From Pochonia chlamydosporia 170 (lineage: Eukaryota > Ascomycota > Sordariomycetes > Hypocreales > Clavicipitaceae): DNA of 64,000 nt. The position numbers and the translations under genes were made by a program. Of the stretch, positions 9,948 through 20,572 are shown in pieces; position 1 is the first letter of the stretch, and each line of letters opens with the position of its first letter. The notes beneath the pieces were generated by a model. It saw nothing but the letters and a program-made list of their open reading frames with translations, ran no database searches and had not been told where the DNA came from. The stretch lies in assembly GCF_001653235.2 (NCBI RefSeq), contig NC_035795.1, positions 3,045,001 through 3,109,000 on the forward strand. The letters run 5' to 3'.

Positions 9948-12253
9948 ATGGACCCGCCATTGCCCGTACGGTCGCATCTCCAAGATGAAATGCTACTAGA
10001 GAGCTTGAACAACCCAGAGGACTTCTGGGCTCGCCAAGCCGAGCACCTTTACTGGCACAAGAAGCCCGAAGCCACATTGCGAATGTCACAGAGAAAGCTG
10101 CAAACAGGCGAGTTTCATCCGACTTGGGAGTGGTTCTCTGGCGGCGAGATATCAACGTGCTATAACTGCCTTGACAGACATGTAGCTGCAGGCAACGGAG
10201 ACCGGGTAGCTATTTACTACGACAGTCCGGCTACAGACACCAAAGAGACCTATAGCTATAATAATCTCCTCAGCGAAGTTGAAACCCTAGCTGGGGCACT
10301 GAGGCAACAAAATGTCAGAAAGGGTGATGTGGTGATGCTGTATAGTACGTACACACTTGGGCCTTGAGACTAGTCGCCGCATCTGACTTGACTTACTCAA
10401 AATTTAGTGCCCATGATCCCAGCGGCTCTAATCGGAATGCTGGCAGTTAACCGTCTCGGGGCCATCCACGCCGTCGTATTTGGCGGCTTTGCAGCAAGTG
10501 CCCTGGCTCAACGCATCGACTCCTGCAAACCAGTGATTCTGCTGACTGCCTCGTGTGGCATCGTCGGGAACAGACCTCCCATTGCGTATCGACCTCTGGT
10601 GGAGGAGGCAATTAGCCTGTCGTCTCATAAACCGGGGCGTGTTGTGGTTTGGGAGCGAGAGCAATTACCATGGCGTACGAAATCCGTTGCATGTGGTGGC
10701 ACTCTATCTCGATGGCTGCAAAGACTTGGCCGTTTTGCAAGGTTGACCAGCGACAACTACATCTCATGGCAAGGCATGGTGAAGAGGGCAAAGGCGCGCG
10801 GTGTCAAGGCGGACTGTGTAGCAGTAAACAGCAATGATCCCATCTACATCATCCACACTTCTGGAACGACTGGAACTCCCAAGGGAGTACCGCGCGATGC
10901 GGGTGGCCACGCGGTGGGATTGCATTTGTCCATCAGCTACATCTTCAACATCCACCAAGGAGATGTCGCCTTTACAGCTTCAGATATTGGATGGGTGGTG
11001 GGACATTCCTACATCCTGTACGCACCGTTGCTTGCGGGAGCTTCCACCGTCTTATATGAAGGCAAGCCAGTTGGAACGCCTGATGCATCCGCCTTTTGGC
11101 GCGTGGTGGCAGAATACAAAGTCAACACAATGTTTACTGCGCCGACTGCACTTCGAGCCATTAAACGCGACGATCCTGACAACCATTTCCTCTCTAAAAT
11201 TGGCGAGGCCGGGGGCCTACGATCACTCAAAGCGCTCTTCCTTGCCGGCGAGCGTTCAGAGCCCAGTTTGATATCCATGTACCAAGGGCTCCTCGATAAA
11301 TATGGCGCACCCTCTTCCTCTCACGTCATCGACAACTGGTGGTCAACAGAAGCAGGATCACCTATAACGAGCAGAGTTCTCAACCCGCACGCCGCCCTAG
11401 ATCGTGACTCTAGCGTACGGAACTACAACCCTCTACGTATTAAACCTGGGAGTGCTGGCAAGCCAATGCCGGGATTCAACATTCGTGTCGTGGATGAGCA
11501 GGGTGATGAAGTACAAAGAGGCACAATGGGTAATATTGTCTTAGGGCTACCTCTGGCGCCGACGGCATTCCGTACACTTTGGGTAGACGAGGAGAGATTC
11601 TATCACAGCTACTTGAAACGATTTGGTGGCAAATTCATGGATACTGGAGACGCAGGGTGGATTGATGATGAGGGCTATGTTTATGTGATGAGTCGAAACG
11701 ATGATGTGCTAAACGTCAGCGCGTATCGACTATCAACTGGTATGCATTTGTTAAACATCTGGAACGAACAATTCCCTGCCTGCTACTAACTAACATCACA
11801 GGGTCCATCGAACAAGCCATCTCATCGCACCCACTTGTCGCAGAATGCTGTGTGGTCGGTGTTCCTGATGAACTCAAGGGCCAGCTCCCATTCGCATTCA
11901 TTACCCTTTCCACGGCGAGCCATCCCGAGTCCGCACTACCAGATGCCAGGATTTCACTTGAGATCCAGTCGCTTGTGCGTAAGCAAGTCGGTGCATTTGC
12001 GTCGCTAGGGGGCATCATCCAAGGGAAGGGCATGATTCCCAAGACACGATCTGGGAAGACGTTGCGACGAGTACTCCGAGAACTGGTTGAGAATGCTGTT
12101 TACGGAGAATTCGCCAAGGTGGTTATAGTGCCTAGTACAGTGGAGGACGCGGTCGCGGTGGACGTAGCCCGAGTCAAGATCAAGGAGTATTTCGAGAAGA
12201 GCGGCAGCAAGCACAGGCCGATCGAGTCAAGGGAAACGAGAAGGACGTCGTAA
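9948..12253 (+). CDS. Short-chain acyl-CoA synthetase (PrpE/ACSS3 type)
   Basis: Three exons, 9948-10344, 10408-11739 and 11802-12253, with introns of 63 and 62 bp; 726 residues, the usual size of acetyl/propionyl-CoA synthetases. It activates a short carboxylic acid to its CoA thioester through an acyl-AMP. Seen: the AMP-binding loop TSGTTGTPKGV, then GGHAVGLH, SDIGWVVGHSYI and VLYEGKPVGTPDA, which favour the propionyl/ACSS3 branch; MDTGDAGW and the C-terminal lysine motif IPKTRSGKTLRR. The A5 motif reads DNWWSTEAGSP instead of the usual WWQTETG, and the hinge reads RNDDVLNVSAYRL. An acetate-CoA ligase gene also sits in the A. fumigatus supercluster, so this may supply starter or extender units, or may be a passenger. 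Confidence 0.9.
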
Positions 12254-12934
12254 GATTCCAAAGGCTTCTGGGATTGCTGAGCTATTGCGGCTTAGCGACA
12301 ATAAAATATATTCGGGGTGAGTCTACAGAAAGGTTCATTCAGCTGGGGGACATTGGCAAGAATAGATGTGACGTTCTTGGAAAAGTGCCATTGTATGCAA
12401 ACAGGCGAGAAGTCTCTGCTGGCAATCTCGGCTGAACGATCTTTAGCCGCGTCCATCTTATCATCTCGCTAGCTAATGGGGTGCAATTCCTCGCTTTGTT
12501 TGGCTGTCTTCTCTGCCTGTAGATATCTATCTGTTGTGGTTTCTTGGTCTGTCAGCACTATGCGGTCAACATAATAATACTTTGACTGGAAATTTTCCAA
12601 GGGCTTAGGTTAGATCGACCTCCAGGCAGTCTGAACTGGCAGCCATGGTGGTCATTATTCAGATGAAAAAAACGTCTCCCAATGCCGGGCACCGATTCCC
12701 ACGGACGAAATAAATACAGTCAATTTGAAGGGTCATAGCAACCATCTTTCCAAGGGATTGGTTCATATGGACATCATGATGCACAACTCCCCTATTGTTC
12801 ATGTTCAGGGCTTACATCACGAGCGGTTTTACAACAACTTTCAACAGAAGCAAGCTATATTTTGCGATGATGTTCAACAGTACATCCAATATCTAGATCC
12901 TGAACTCATGAAAGACAAGATAGTCTGTAGAGTG
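12254..12934. other. Intergenic spacer between convergent genes
   Basis: This 681-bp stretch lies between the 3' ends of the acyl-CoA synthetase and the monooxygenase/methyltransferase. I see no gene here. Confidence 0.5.
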
Positions 12935-15750
12935 CTAGTACCCATTAGTCGCCGCATCCACCGCGAGGGCAGTCGATACCAATAAGGCACTATGGCTTTC
13001 AGGTTCCGGGAGATCACAGGCCGCAAGATCAACGCCAGAGAACCCAGCACTTTTGAGATGTTGACTCCATTGCTCAGGAGACTGCAACGGACTTTCCGTT
13101 CTGCCGTCACCGACACCAGCCCACCAGCCCGAAAGCGAGCCAAAAGCCATGTTGAAGTAAGGAGTCAACCGAGTTAGCTCTACAAGGCCGAGCTTACCAC
13201 CAGGTTTCAGCAGCTTGTGAATGGTTCCCAGTGAACGGGTCAGAGACTTCGTGGCATGGACAACATTCGCGGCAATGATCAAATCGTAGGCATGCTCCTC
13301 AAATCCCTGTTTCGCTGCATCGTTTTCGACATTGAGAGTTTGGAACTTGAGCACACGCTCCCACTTCTTCAAAGTGGTTTGGCTGGTCTTGAAGAAACCG
13401 GGAGAGATGTCGGTGTACATGTACTCGGCGCAGAAGGATTCCCCGTTGGGGCTGCATGCTTGGAGCACTTTGAGCGTTGTGCCTCCCGTGCCAGCGCCAA
13501 TCTCCAAGATTCTCAGGTCCTTTTTCTTGCCGCATAGAAATTTTGCATAATCCGCCATGTATTGGTTGGGTCGCGCCCCTTCATCGGAATGGTACATTCG
13601 GAACAGCAGGTCGTCTCTCAGGATATGGGCCAGCGGATGAGTCTGGCCGGTCAGCATTCGAACAAGCTCCGGCCCAATCCGGTTGATGGCTTCCCCTTCG
13701 ATACCAAGTCTGGACGTCAGCTGGTCCATGTCAGTCTTGGTGCTTGGCCCCTGTTGAATGAGAACCTGTCCCGATTCTGACTTTACAAAATCTTGTAGGA
13801 CTTGCCACCAGTAGGCTCGGTGATCTTGCTTCACAGCCAGTCCACGATCGTGGATCTCTTTAACAGCCCAGTCGATGTAGCGAGCGCAGGCAGCAGAGCC
13901 AAGGTTGAACTTTTCTGCTGCAGTCATGCCAACTTGGTCGGATTGTAGTGGCATAACGGCCGATTCGAGCATCTCAGCCGTAATAGATGACGTGATTGAC
14001 GAGCAAGTCTTACCTGGGGCATCTTGGTCCGTCTTGTTGGTGACTGAGAGAGGAGTGAACTCCATGCTCTCCCATTTCGTGTCGAGTTCCTTGTTGAGCC
14101 ACAAAAGCCAATTCTGGACGCCACCAAAATAGAACATAATGTTGGCAGGCTTCCCAGGTATATTTGTGCCAACGAACCAGGAGCGGTTTTCCTTGGCGGG
14201 TTGCGATATAAACACCGAGTTCCAAAGTCCTTCATGATGGTCAGACCATGCATGCATAGCATTCTCCTTCACGTTTATCACGGCCAAGTTGTTTTCCTCC
14301 ATGTGACGAATAGTTTTGCCAATCCAGTTTACTGATAGCTCTAGTGGAACTGGCAAGTTGCCCGCAGGCATGTGAGGGCCGCAAACTATGAACATATTGG
14401 GGAACCCAGAGACAAGGACTCCAGCAAATGTTCCAAGTCTCTCAGTGTTCCAATATTCCTTCAATACTTTTCCTTGGCTGCCTTTGATGTCAATCTGGTT
14501 CATGGCGCCAGTACCGGCATCGAATCCAAGAGCGAAAATGATCATGTCGAACTCGTGTTCGGCTCCGGAATGAGTACGGACTCCATTCTCGAAGAGATCA
14601 ATCTCGTCACGGCTTATATCAACCAGGTTAACGTTGGGCCGGTTGAATGCCTCGTAATAAAAGTGCCCTGAGGGCGGGCGCCTGGCCCCAAAGGGGTATT
14701 TCGGACACAGGAGTTCCGCCTTGTCTGGATCTTGGACAATGGCTCGAATCTTTTGACGGATGAATTCCGAGACTTGCTCATTAGATTCCGGGTCCATGAA
14801 TGCATCATCAAAGGTTTCGAGCTGAAAGTTGAAACAGCCACGTTCCCAACCATGGTCAAGGATTTGTCTGACCTTGTCAGCGTCACCTACACTCTTGACA
14901 GTTCTCCCTGATGCCTTGCATGCCGCACCAGCAATGTTCATTGTTGCAAGCTCCCAAGTGGCTTCATGGTTCCTCTTAATGTCGACAACCTGATACTCAT
15001 CTATGGAATGATTTCGCCCTGGAAGCACGTAATTTGGCGTGCGTTGAAATACTGTCACGTCTTTGGCAATGGGGGCAAGTTTGGGGAGGAGGTGGATTCC
15101 CGTGGAACCTGTGCCAATTATGGCGATACGCTTACCATTGAAATCAACCTCGTGTGCTGGCCAGTTGGAAGCCTGATACCACTCGCCAGTGTAAGAGCTC
15201 AGCCCAGGGAATGGCGGGTTCTTTGGAATTGACAGAATCCCGGTAGCTGGTAGGAAGTAGCGACAAGTCGTGGACAGTCCATTCTCAGTCGTGATGGTCC
15301 AGATATTCTCGGCGTCGCTGTAACTTGCGGCCGCGATTCGGGTACCGAATTCGATGTACTTGCGTAGGTTGTAGCGGTCTTTTTTTATATATATTAGTAA
15401 ATGAAAAACGGCCTTGTCTAGTTTGAAAGCATGGAGGATGACCAGTGAGCGGAGGAAGACTGACCAGCGATACGACCCAAGTACCGTTGAATCTCTTCCT
15501 GAGTCGGGTAACGTTCATGGTACTCCCATTCCTCCAACAGCTCCGGTGCAAAATTTAATATGTATACCCATGCTTCGCCATCGGTGCGTGACCCGGGATA
15601 GCGATTCCAGTACCACGTACCCCCAACATCGGATGCAGCATCAAAGCACTTCACCGTCAGGCCAAGCTGATCAAGTTCCCAGAGAGACCGAATACCACTG
15701 AAGCCTGCACCGATGACGACAGCGTCGTAATCCGCAACTCTCCTCGACAT
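12935..15750 (-). CDS. Fused flavin monooxygenase/C-methyltransferase (PsoF-like)
   Basis: Two exons, 15750-15465 and 15378-12935, with an 86-bp intron (15464-15379); 909 residues. Residues 1 to about 540 are a Baeyer-Villiger-type flavoprotein: FAD motif GAGFSG (14-19), [15 protein letters not shown], and NADPH motif GTGSTG (184-189). Residues from about 560 are a class I methyltransferase like the CMeT domain of PKSs, with EIGAGTGG near 721 and VVHATKS and [12 protein letters not shown] further on. The Baeyer-Villiger fingerprint FxGxxxHxxxWP reads Y158-x-G-xxx-Q164-xxx-WP, losing Phe and His. This two-domain fusion is diagnostic of PsoF, which in pseurotin biosynthesis acts as trans C-methyltransferase on the PKS-NRPS intermediate and as an epoxidase. 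By analogy it needs a PKS-NRPS partner, which is not in the window. Confidence 0.9.
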
Positions 15751-16680
15751 TATCTAGACAATCCAGGAAGGCAGACGATGAGATAACTTGGTGTTGCAGA
15801 ATAGACAGAGAAGGACATAGGCGGTACGATTTGGTTGGAATTCTTGGTGTTAAGTTGGTCTGATTCGAGACTCCGAAATCGACGTATACAATGGTACTAA
15901 GTGTTTAGTTCTAGCCGACGGTTCATTGCCGAGCATGATAAGTTGTCTGCCGTATCTGCGAATTGGCCGCGTCGGTGTCGGCAGGTTCCAATCGCCGAGA
16001 TACACAAGGCTGTTGATTGCCACGAATCTCCTGTGATGAGGCTGTGATGAGCCTGGTGTATTAAACTGACTAAATGTGCAGGCAAAAGAGACCCTTATTT
16101 AATTTCTACCATAAACATATTCTAATGAAGATTTGGCTACATAGCGGCACTAAACCAGTAGGCATTCCGGAATGCCCAGGAACATGGGAATTGAGCACCA
16201 CCTCAGACGAATACACCCAGCCGTCTCTCATCTGCAGATTCGGATGAATACACCCAGACTCGCCGCCGTCTCTTGTCCGCAGATTCGGTGTTGAGTTCGG
16301 AAGGGTGGATACACTGACCTGGCCGAATCAGGAAATGTCCACCGAGTTGAATCCGCCGAGGGGAGACCCAAGACCATTTCTCCCTTCGGGACCACTTGGA
16401 GTTTAATAAGAGCTTGAGCCAATGTGACAACCCGAATTACTCGTAATATCCTTGGACCGAATCCCACTGGGCTGATCAAACAGACCAGACCCCTGCCAAA
16501 AACCGGGACCATCGTTTAAGTGCAGACTCCCATATTCTAAAGGCAAGACTAGCTAGTATTAAATTTCGCCCGTCAATAGCTGGAGAAGAGTCTGGTATTA
16601 GTATTTGATTCTATTTACTCCGTAGCTCAAAGCCAGTTCACCCACGTAACGCAAAGCAGCCACCGGAAACAAACTGAACA
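15751..16680. promoter_or_regulatory. Divergent promoter region with an imperfect tandem repeat
   Basis: This 930-bp region lies between the PsoF-like gene and the membrane-protein gene and shows no gene. It carries a two-copy imperfect repeat (16206-16288), one GCCGAA (16322-16327) and one TACTCCGTA (16616-16624). Confidence 0.4.
16206..16288. repeat. Two-copy imperfect tandem repeat
   Basis: Copy 1 (16206-16243) and copy 2 (16243-16288) share GAATACACCCAG at the left and CCGTCTCT followed by GCAGATTCGG at the right. Copy 2 has 8 extra bases between the blocks (16258-16265). Confidence 0.7.
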
Positions 16681-17208
16681 ATGTCATCCGTGCTCAACCA
16701 AGACAACACCCCAGACCTAGGAAGAGCCATACTTCGCCTATCTCCGCTCGTTCTCTCCTCGGCGTCCCTGATGTTCAGCTGGTCTCAGGACATTTCCTTC
16801 AGAGCCTTCCTGCACCACTCGCTGCGCAACGATCCCGCCCATCCAAGTGGCAACATATTGCCGCGATATCTGCCCGCATTCATGAAGCCTGGGCTCTGGG
16901 GAATTGGCTTGACCTACCTCCCAGCCACCGCTCTCTGCATCGTCAATGGTTTAAGTAACCAGACCAGTGAGGTTCGCGGCTTCTACCTTGCTGGAGCCGT
17001 CTTCAGTATCGCTCATTTCTGTTGGGGCCCTTCCATGTTTGCTATTCTTCGCCGTATTGGGGACCCCCAAACCGCCGGGGTACCCAACGAGGATGCGCTC
17101 GAGACTTGGCTGCCCAGACATCATAGTCGAACTCTCTTGGTTAATGTCCCGGCGTTCTTATGCATTTTCGCTGCCACGTTGGCTACCATCACTGAGGGCC
17201 TTAAGTAG
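16681..17208 (+). CDS. Small integral membrane protein, about four helices
   Basis: A single exon of 175 residues that I do not recognise as a named enzyme. Hydrophobic stretches lie at about residues 20-35, 63-82, 95-118 and 150-170, fitting a four-helix membrane protein. The charged stretch of about residues 120-148 (RRIGDPQ to PRHHSRT) would be a loop. It is too short for a UbiA-type terpene cyclase such as FmaA and lacks a DDxxD-like motif. It is divergent from the PsoF-like gene and convergent with methyltransferase 2, within the cluster. It could be an accessory or cyclase-like membrane protein, but nothing seen proves this. The clean ATG context and uninterrupted reading make the gene itself likely. 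Confidence 0.75.
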   Translation: MSSVLNQDNTPDLGRAILRLSPLVLSSASLMFSWSQDISFRAFLHHSLRNDPAHPSGNILPRYLPAFMKPGLWGIGLTYLPATALCIVNGLSNQTSEVRGFYLAGAVFSIAHFCWGPSMFAILRRIGDPQTAGVPNEDALETWLPRHHSRTLLVNVPAFLCIFAATLATITEGLK

Positions 17209-17324
17209 GCGAGAAGTGACCAAAAAAGAATATAGAGTTTAGCTACTAGAGTCATTTCAGACCGTCAAACATGTTGTAATGAGAGCATGTAGACGTCTTT
17301 TAATAAGACAACTATACAAGACAT

Positions 17325-18293
17325 TTATTTCGCAGGCTTCTGGCCCCAAACTACAGAAATGGGCCAGCTTCCTCCGTATTCTATCAGCTCTATCTCCAGA
17401 CGTTCCAAGAAAGTGCTTGCTTCATCGTCAGACATAGACTGCAAACCACCGGGGAGTCCTGCAAATGATCTTTAGTATCGGACAATAGCCAGTAGATGAA
17501 TGAAAAAATCCATACCCATGTTTGCCCCAAGCAGACTAGCGGCTGAGTCCAAGGTGGACTTAATTGCTGTTGCCCGGATATTCGGATCAGGCACTTTGGC
17601 GCCCAGAGTTCCCGGAGCCTGCATCGTTCCCACGCGTTGGAAGCCAGCGGCCATAATATGCCCTTCCAAGACTGCCGCGTCTGCCAAGTTCCGGGGAGCT
17701 CCAATCTTTATGTGCAGCTCGTTTATCAGCTCGACGAACTGGTGCACAGCAGGACCATCGTCTTCGCCAACCGTGCTCTGCATCTCGACGAGTTGAATCC
17801 ATCCGCCAGGCTTGACCAGATTACAGAGTCCTAATACCGCTTCGCGTCCTTTAGTCGCCGTAGCGGCCAAGACAAAACGCTGATGCACCACATCGAATGT
17901 GTCAAGCCATGAATCTGGGAATGGCCCCATAACGTCTTGTACTCGAAGCGCTATCCCCTTGGGCGGCGGATCCGGAAATCGTTCGTCGGTGATGTCGAAC
18001 CCATTCATCGTGCAGGTCTCAGGTCGTGTAAGTGTCTTTCGAAACTCAGTAAGCCAGTAGCCTGTAATTTGTATCAGAGGAAGCTAGATATGTTTAGTCT
18101 GCGCTGTAGTGGGCTGACCATCAGAAGTGCCTGAATCAAGTATCTTGAGGTTGGGCCGAGTAACATCGAAAGGTGCTAGCAAGAGACTCCCCCCCATAGC
18201 CAACTTGACCACATGATGGTTTATCTGAAGGCGCTCATTCTCACCCTCTGAGGCGGCAGGTTGAGGAGTGTTTTCGTTATCTGCTACGGCCAT
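17325..18293 (-). CDS. SAM-dependent methyltransferase 2 (UMTA/LaeA-like, PsoC-type)
   Basis: Three exons, 18293-18119, 18061-17516 and 17458-17325, with two 57-bp introns; 284 residues. Seen: motif [10 protein letters not shown] (51-59) completed across intron 1, [12 protein letters not shown] (about 158), and a C-terminus ending VVWGQKPAK, the family norm. It is a paralogue of the gene at 51-920, sharing motif I, the KPGGW block and the tail, with an extra 3' intron. The fungal family methylates oxygen or nitrogen of natural products. In pseurotin-like clusters PsoC does a late O-methylation, and one of the two copies here may be its counterpart. It is convergent with the membrane-protein gene and downstream of the GST-like gene on the same strand. 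Confidence 0.87.
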
Positions 18294-19030
18294 TTGGGTG
18301 TCTGAAAATACTGAGTGTTTCTCGCTTCAACTACCTGACTCCGAACTGTGGCGAGCCCTGCAGATATAAGTGCCAACACCCCTCATTTTAATGCTGATAG
18401 GTGGATATCCTTCTAAAAGCACTTATACGTAGAAATGTCGCCAGTAGAGCCACCGACTTCGGATATGTTGCTGCCCCCATGCCGACATTAAACGATGCAC
18501 CGATAGGACGGAATAGCAACTATTTAGCAAGTCACAACAAAAGTTTGCCAATGGGAGAGTTCCCTTTTTAGACCAAGCACTTGTCACACCTTCTTTCTGC
18601 CGGGACCCTCAGATTCAATGATATAAATTGTGCCCATTTCAAGTCACCACAGTAGGACTGCCTTGTTTGGTTAAATGTGCGATACATTCGGTGCCCATTG
18701 AGTAGCAGTCGATTAGATTATCCAGCGAAACGATTAAAGGAATCAGTACTGCATCCACAACTTTTGTGTATCAGAACAAGAACCCCCTAGAAACACACAT
18801 CGGGCCATGCCAAATACCATCATACACAGCAATGCCAACTAGTCCATCTAATACAAATACCAACAACCAAGAATGCAAGCGAATATCTTGTATTCGCAAT
18901 CGTTTACTAGCTCGCAGAATTCATCCATCACAGCCAGCTGTTCGCATCAGCCAATAACCAGTGCTTTGTCTCTCCCACAGCCATACTCTATTATATTTCT
19001 TTTATCGGAAGTGCCTTTCTACAGCCACAT
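18294..19030. other. Intergenic region upstream of methyltransferase 2
   Basis: This 737-bp region should hold the methyltransferase 2 promoter and the 3' flank of the GST-like gene. I see no gene. Confidence 0.4.
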
Positions 19031-20033
19031 CTATGATTTAGGTTCTTGAACATGATCATCCTGGGTAGCAGAGGTAGCAGAAACAGCGGCATCGCCTGGG
19101 CCAGGATCGAGTGGCGCTGTCTTCTCCGGGGCAGTATTGGTCAGTTTAGGCTCCTCAAGGAACTCAAACTTGTCAGTCACGGCTGCATAGATGGGTTGAT
19201 GGATAATGGTCTTGTACCAACGAGACACATTGGGGTTCGCTTCTCGCCAGGCCTTCCCGTAGAAGAACTGGAAGCCGAGGGCAATAATCCCAGCACAGAA
19301 AATGTCGGCAAGAGTAACAGATTCGCCAACGAGAAATGAGTTGGTTTGTAGGTGCTCCTCAACAACATCAATGGCCGCCTGGGCCATCATCTCATATTTC
19401 TCAACGGACTCCTTGTTATAAGGGATGATGCCTATAAGAGCAAGATACTCTTCGACGATAGGCATAATAATCTCAGAGTTAAAGAAGGACATCCATTTGA
19501 CTATGTCAGCGTACTCCTTCTTAGAATTTCCGAGCAGAGTGGTCTCTTCGTTCTGAGAGGTGACTAAAATGACATTAGCCTTGGTCTAATGGACTAATAT
19601 ATCAACAATGACCCAAGAGCCAGGCGGAGCGTTGGGAGGCAGGGCACATCTATAGATGATACATATATTTATATCGGGCCATCCGCATAACCTGAGATAT
19701 TGCAGACATCTTGCTAAAGGGGGATTCAAGGACAATGACTACTGAGGGGGTTGGACGCACTGTATATGGCAATAGCAATGCACTCAAAGAGCTTGAAGCC
19801 GTCTTCTCCAATGAAAGCAGGAACTTTGCCTAGCTTGCTAACCTTGAGGTGCTCAGGAGTCCGAGGTTCTTCGCAAATTTTGAGTTCGAGATTATTCGCT
19901 TTTGCGACCGCCTTGATCGCGATGGTACGGGGATGGTCACCCTGAAGTGGAATTATTACACCAGTGAAGTCAAAGGAGTGGAGGGATTTAATAGCGTACA
20001 TACAGGAAAAGTGTATAGAGTGCCAAAAGCCAT
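19031..20033 (-). CDS. Glutathione S-transferase, EF1B-gamma-like (PsoE-type)
   Basis: Three exons, 20033-20004, 19941-19761 and 19563-19031, with introns of 62 and 197 bp; 247 residues. The first exon codes only ten residues (MAFGTLYTFP) and joins GDHPRTIAIKAVAKAN, the typical start of EF1B-gamma-type GSTs; this fixes the start. The thioredoxin-like N-domain contains GKVPAFIGEDGFKLFECIAI, the glutathione-binding region, and the C-domain contains the conserved VGESVTLADIF. A Pro/Ala/Asp-rich tail of about 30 residues follows and is not part of the fold. There is no EF1G C-terminal domain, so this is not a translation factor subunit. PsoE in pseurotin biosynthesis is a GST that isomerises an olefin, so an analogous role is plausible here. 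Confidence 0.87.
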
Positions 20034-20572
20034 TTTGACTGATTCTCAGCTGATCACTGAAGCGGCTTTGATGGGCCGTGTAGGGTGTGATGGATCGCCT
20101 GCAAAAGGTTATCGCCAAGAGAGCCTGTATTTGGCACAACGTCGCAATGCGATAGCCCACGGCTAAAAAGAAAATCTATTCGACTATAAAAGACATGGAG
20201 TCCATTGAGACCCTCGTTATCCCTAGGCCAGCTGCCTCTTGCCGGGCATCTTGTGTTCGGAACAAAGTTCAATTCGGAGACTTCAACCAAATTAGGCTAG
20301 CTCGCTGGAGAACTACTGGCTTCCGAGAACCGAATAGGGTAACAGGTACCGGCAGGGGCCGATGGCAATCAATTGGTCGCCATGCCGAGAGCGAGACTCC
20401 TACAGTTCGGACTCTGGACTCTGGTAATGAGAATGAAGCCGCGAACAATCCATAGTCAGGCCCTCCGTAGTATGATTTAACATATTTGAATGAGCGATAC
20501 ATATGTAAATTTACAACCCCGAGTCACGCCTAAACTGGTTTACAGAGATCCCTAGTTATTCCATCGTGCAGA
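20034..20572. promoter_or_regulatory. Bidirectional promoter of the GST-like and O-methyltransferase genes
   Basis: This 539-bp divergent spacer shows no gene and no obvious repeat. It must contain both promoters. Confidence 0.4.

Noticed and set aside
16681..17208. Membrane protein as the FmaA-type terpene cyclase
   Set aside because: Too short for a UbiA fold and no Asp-rich motif is visible.
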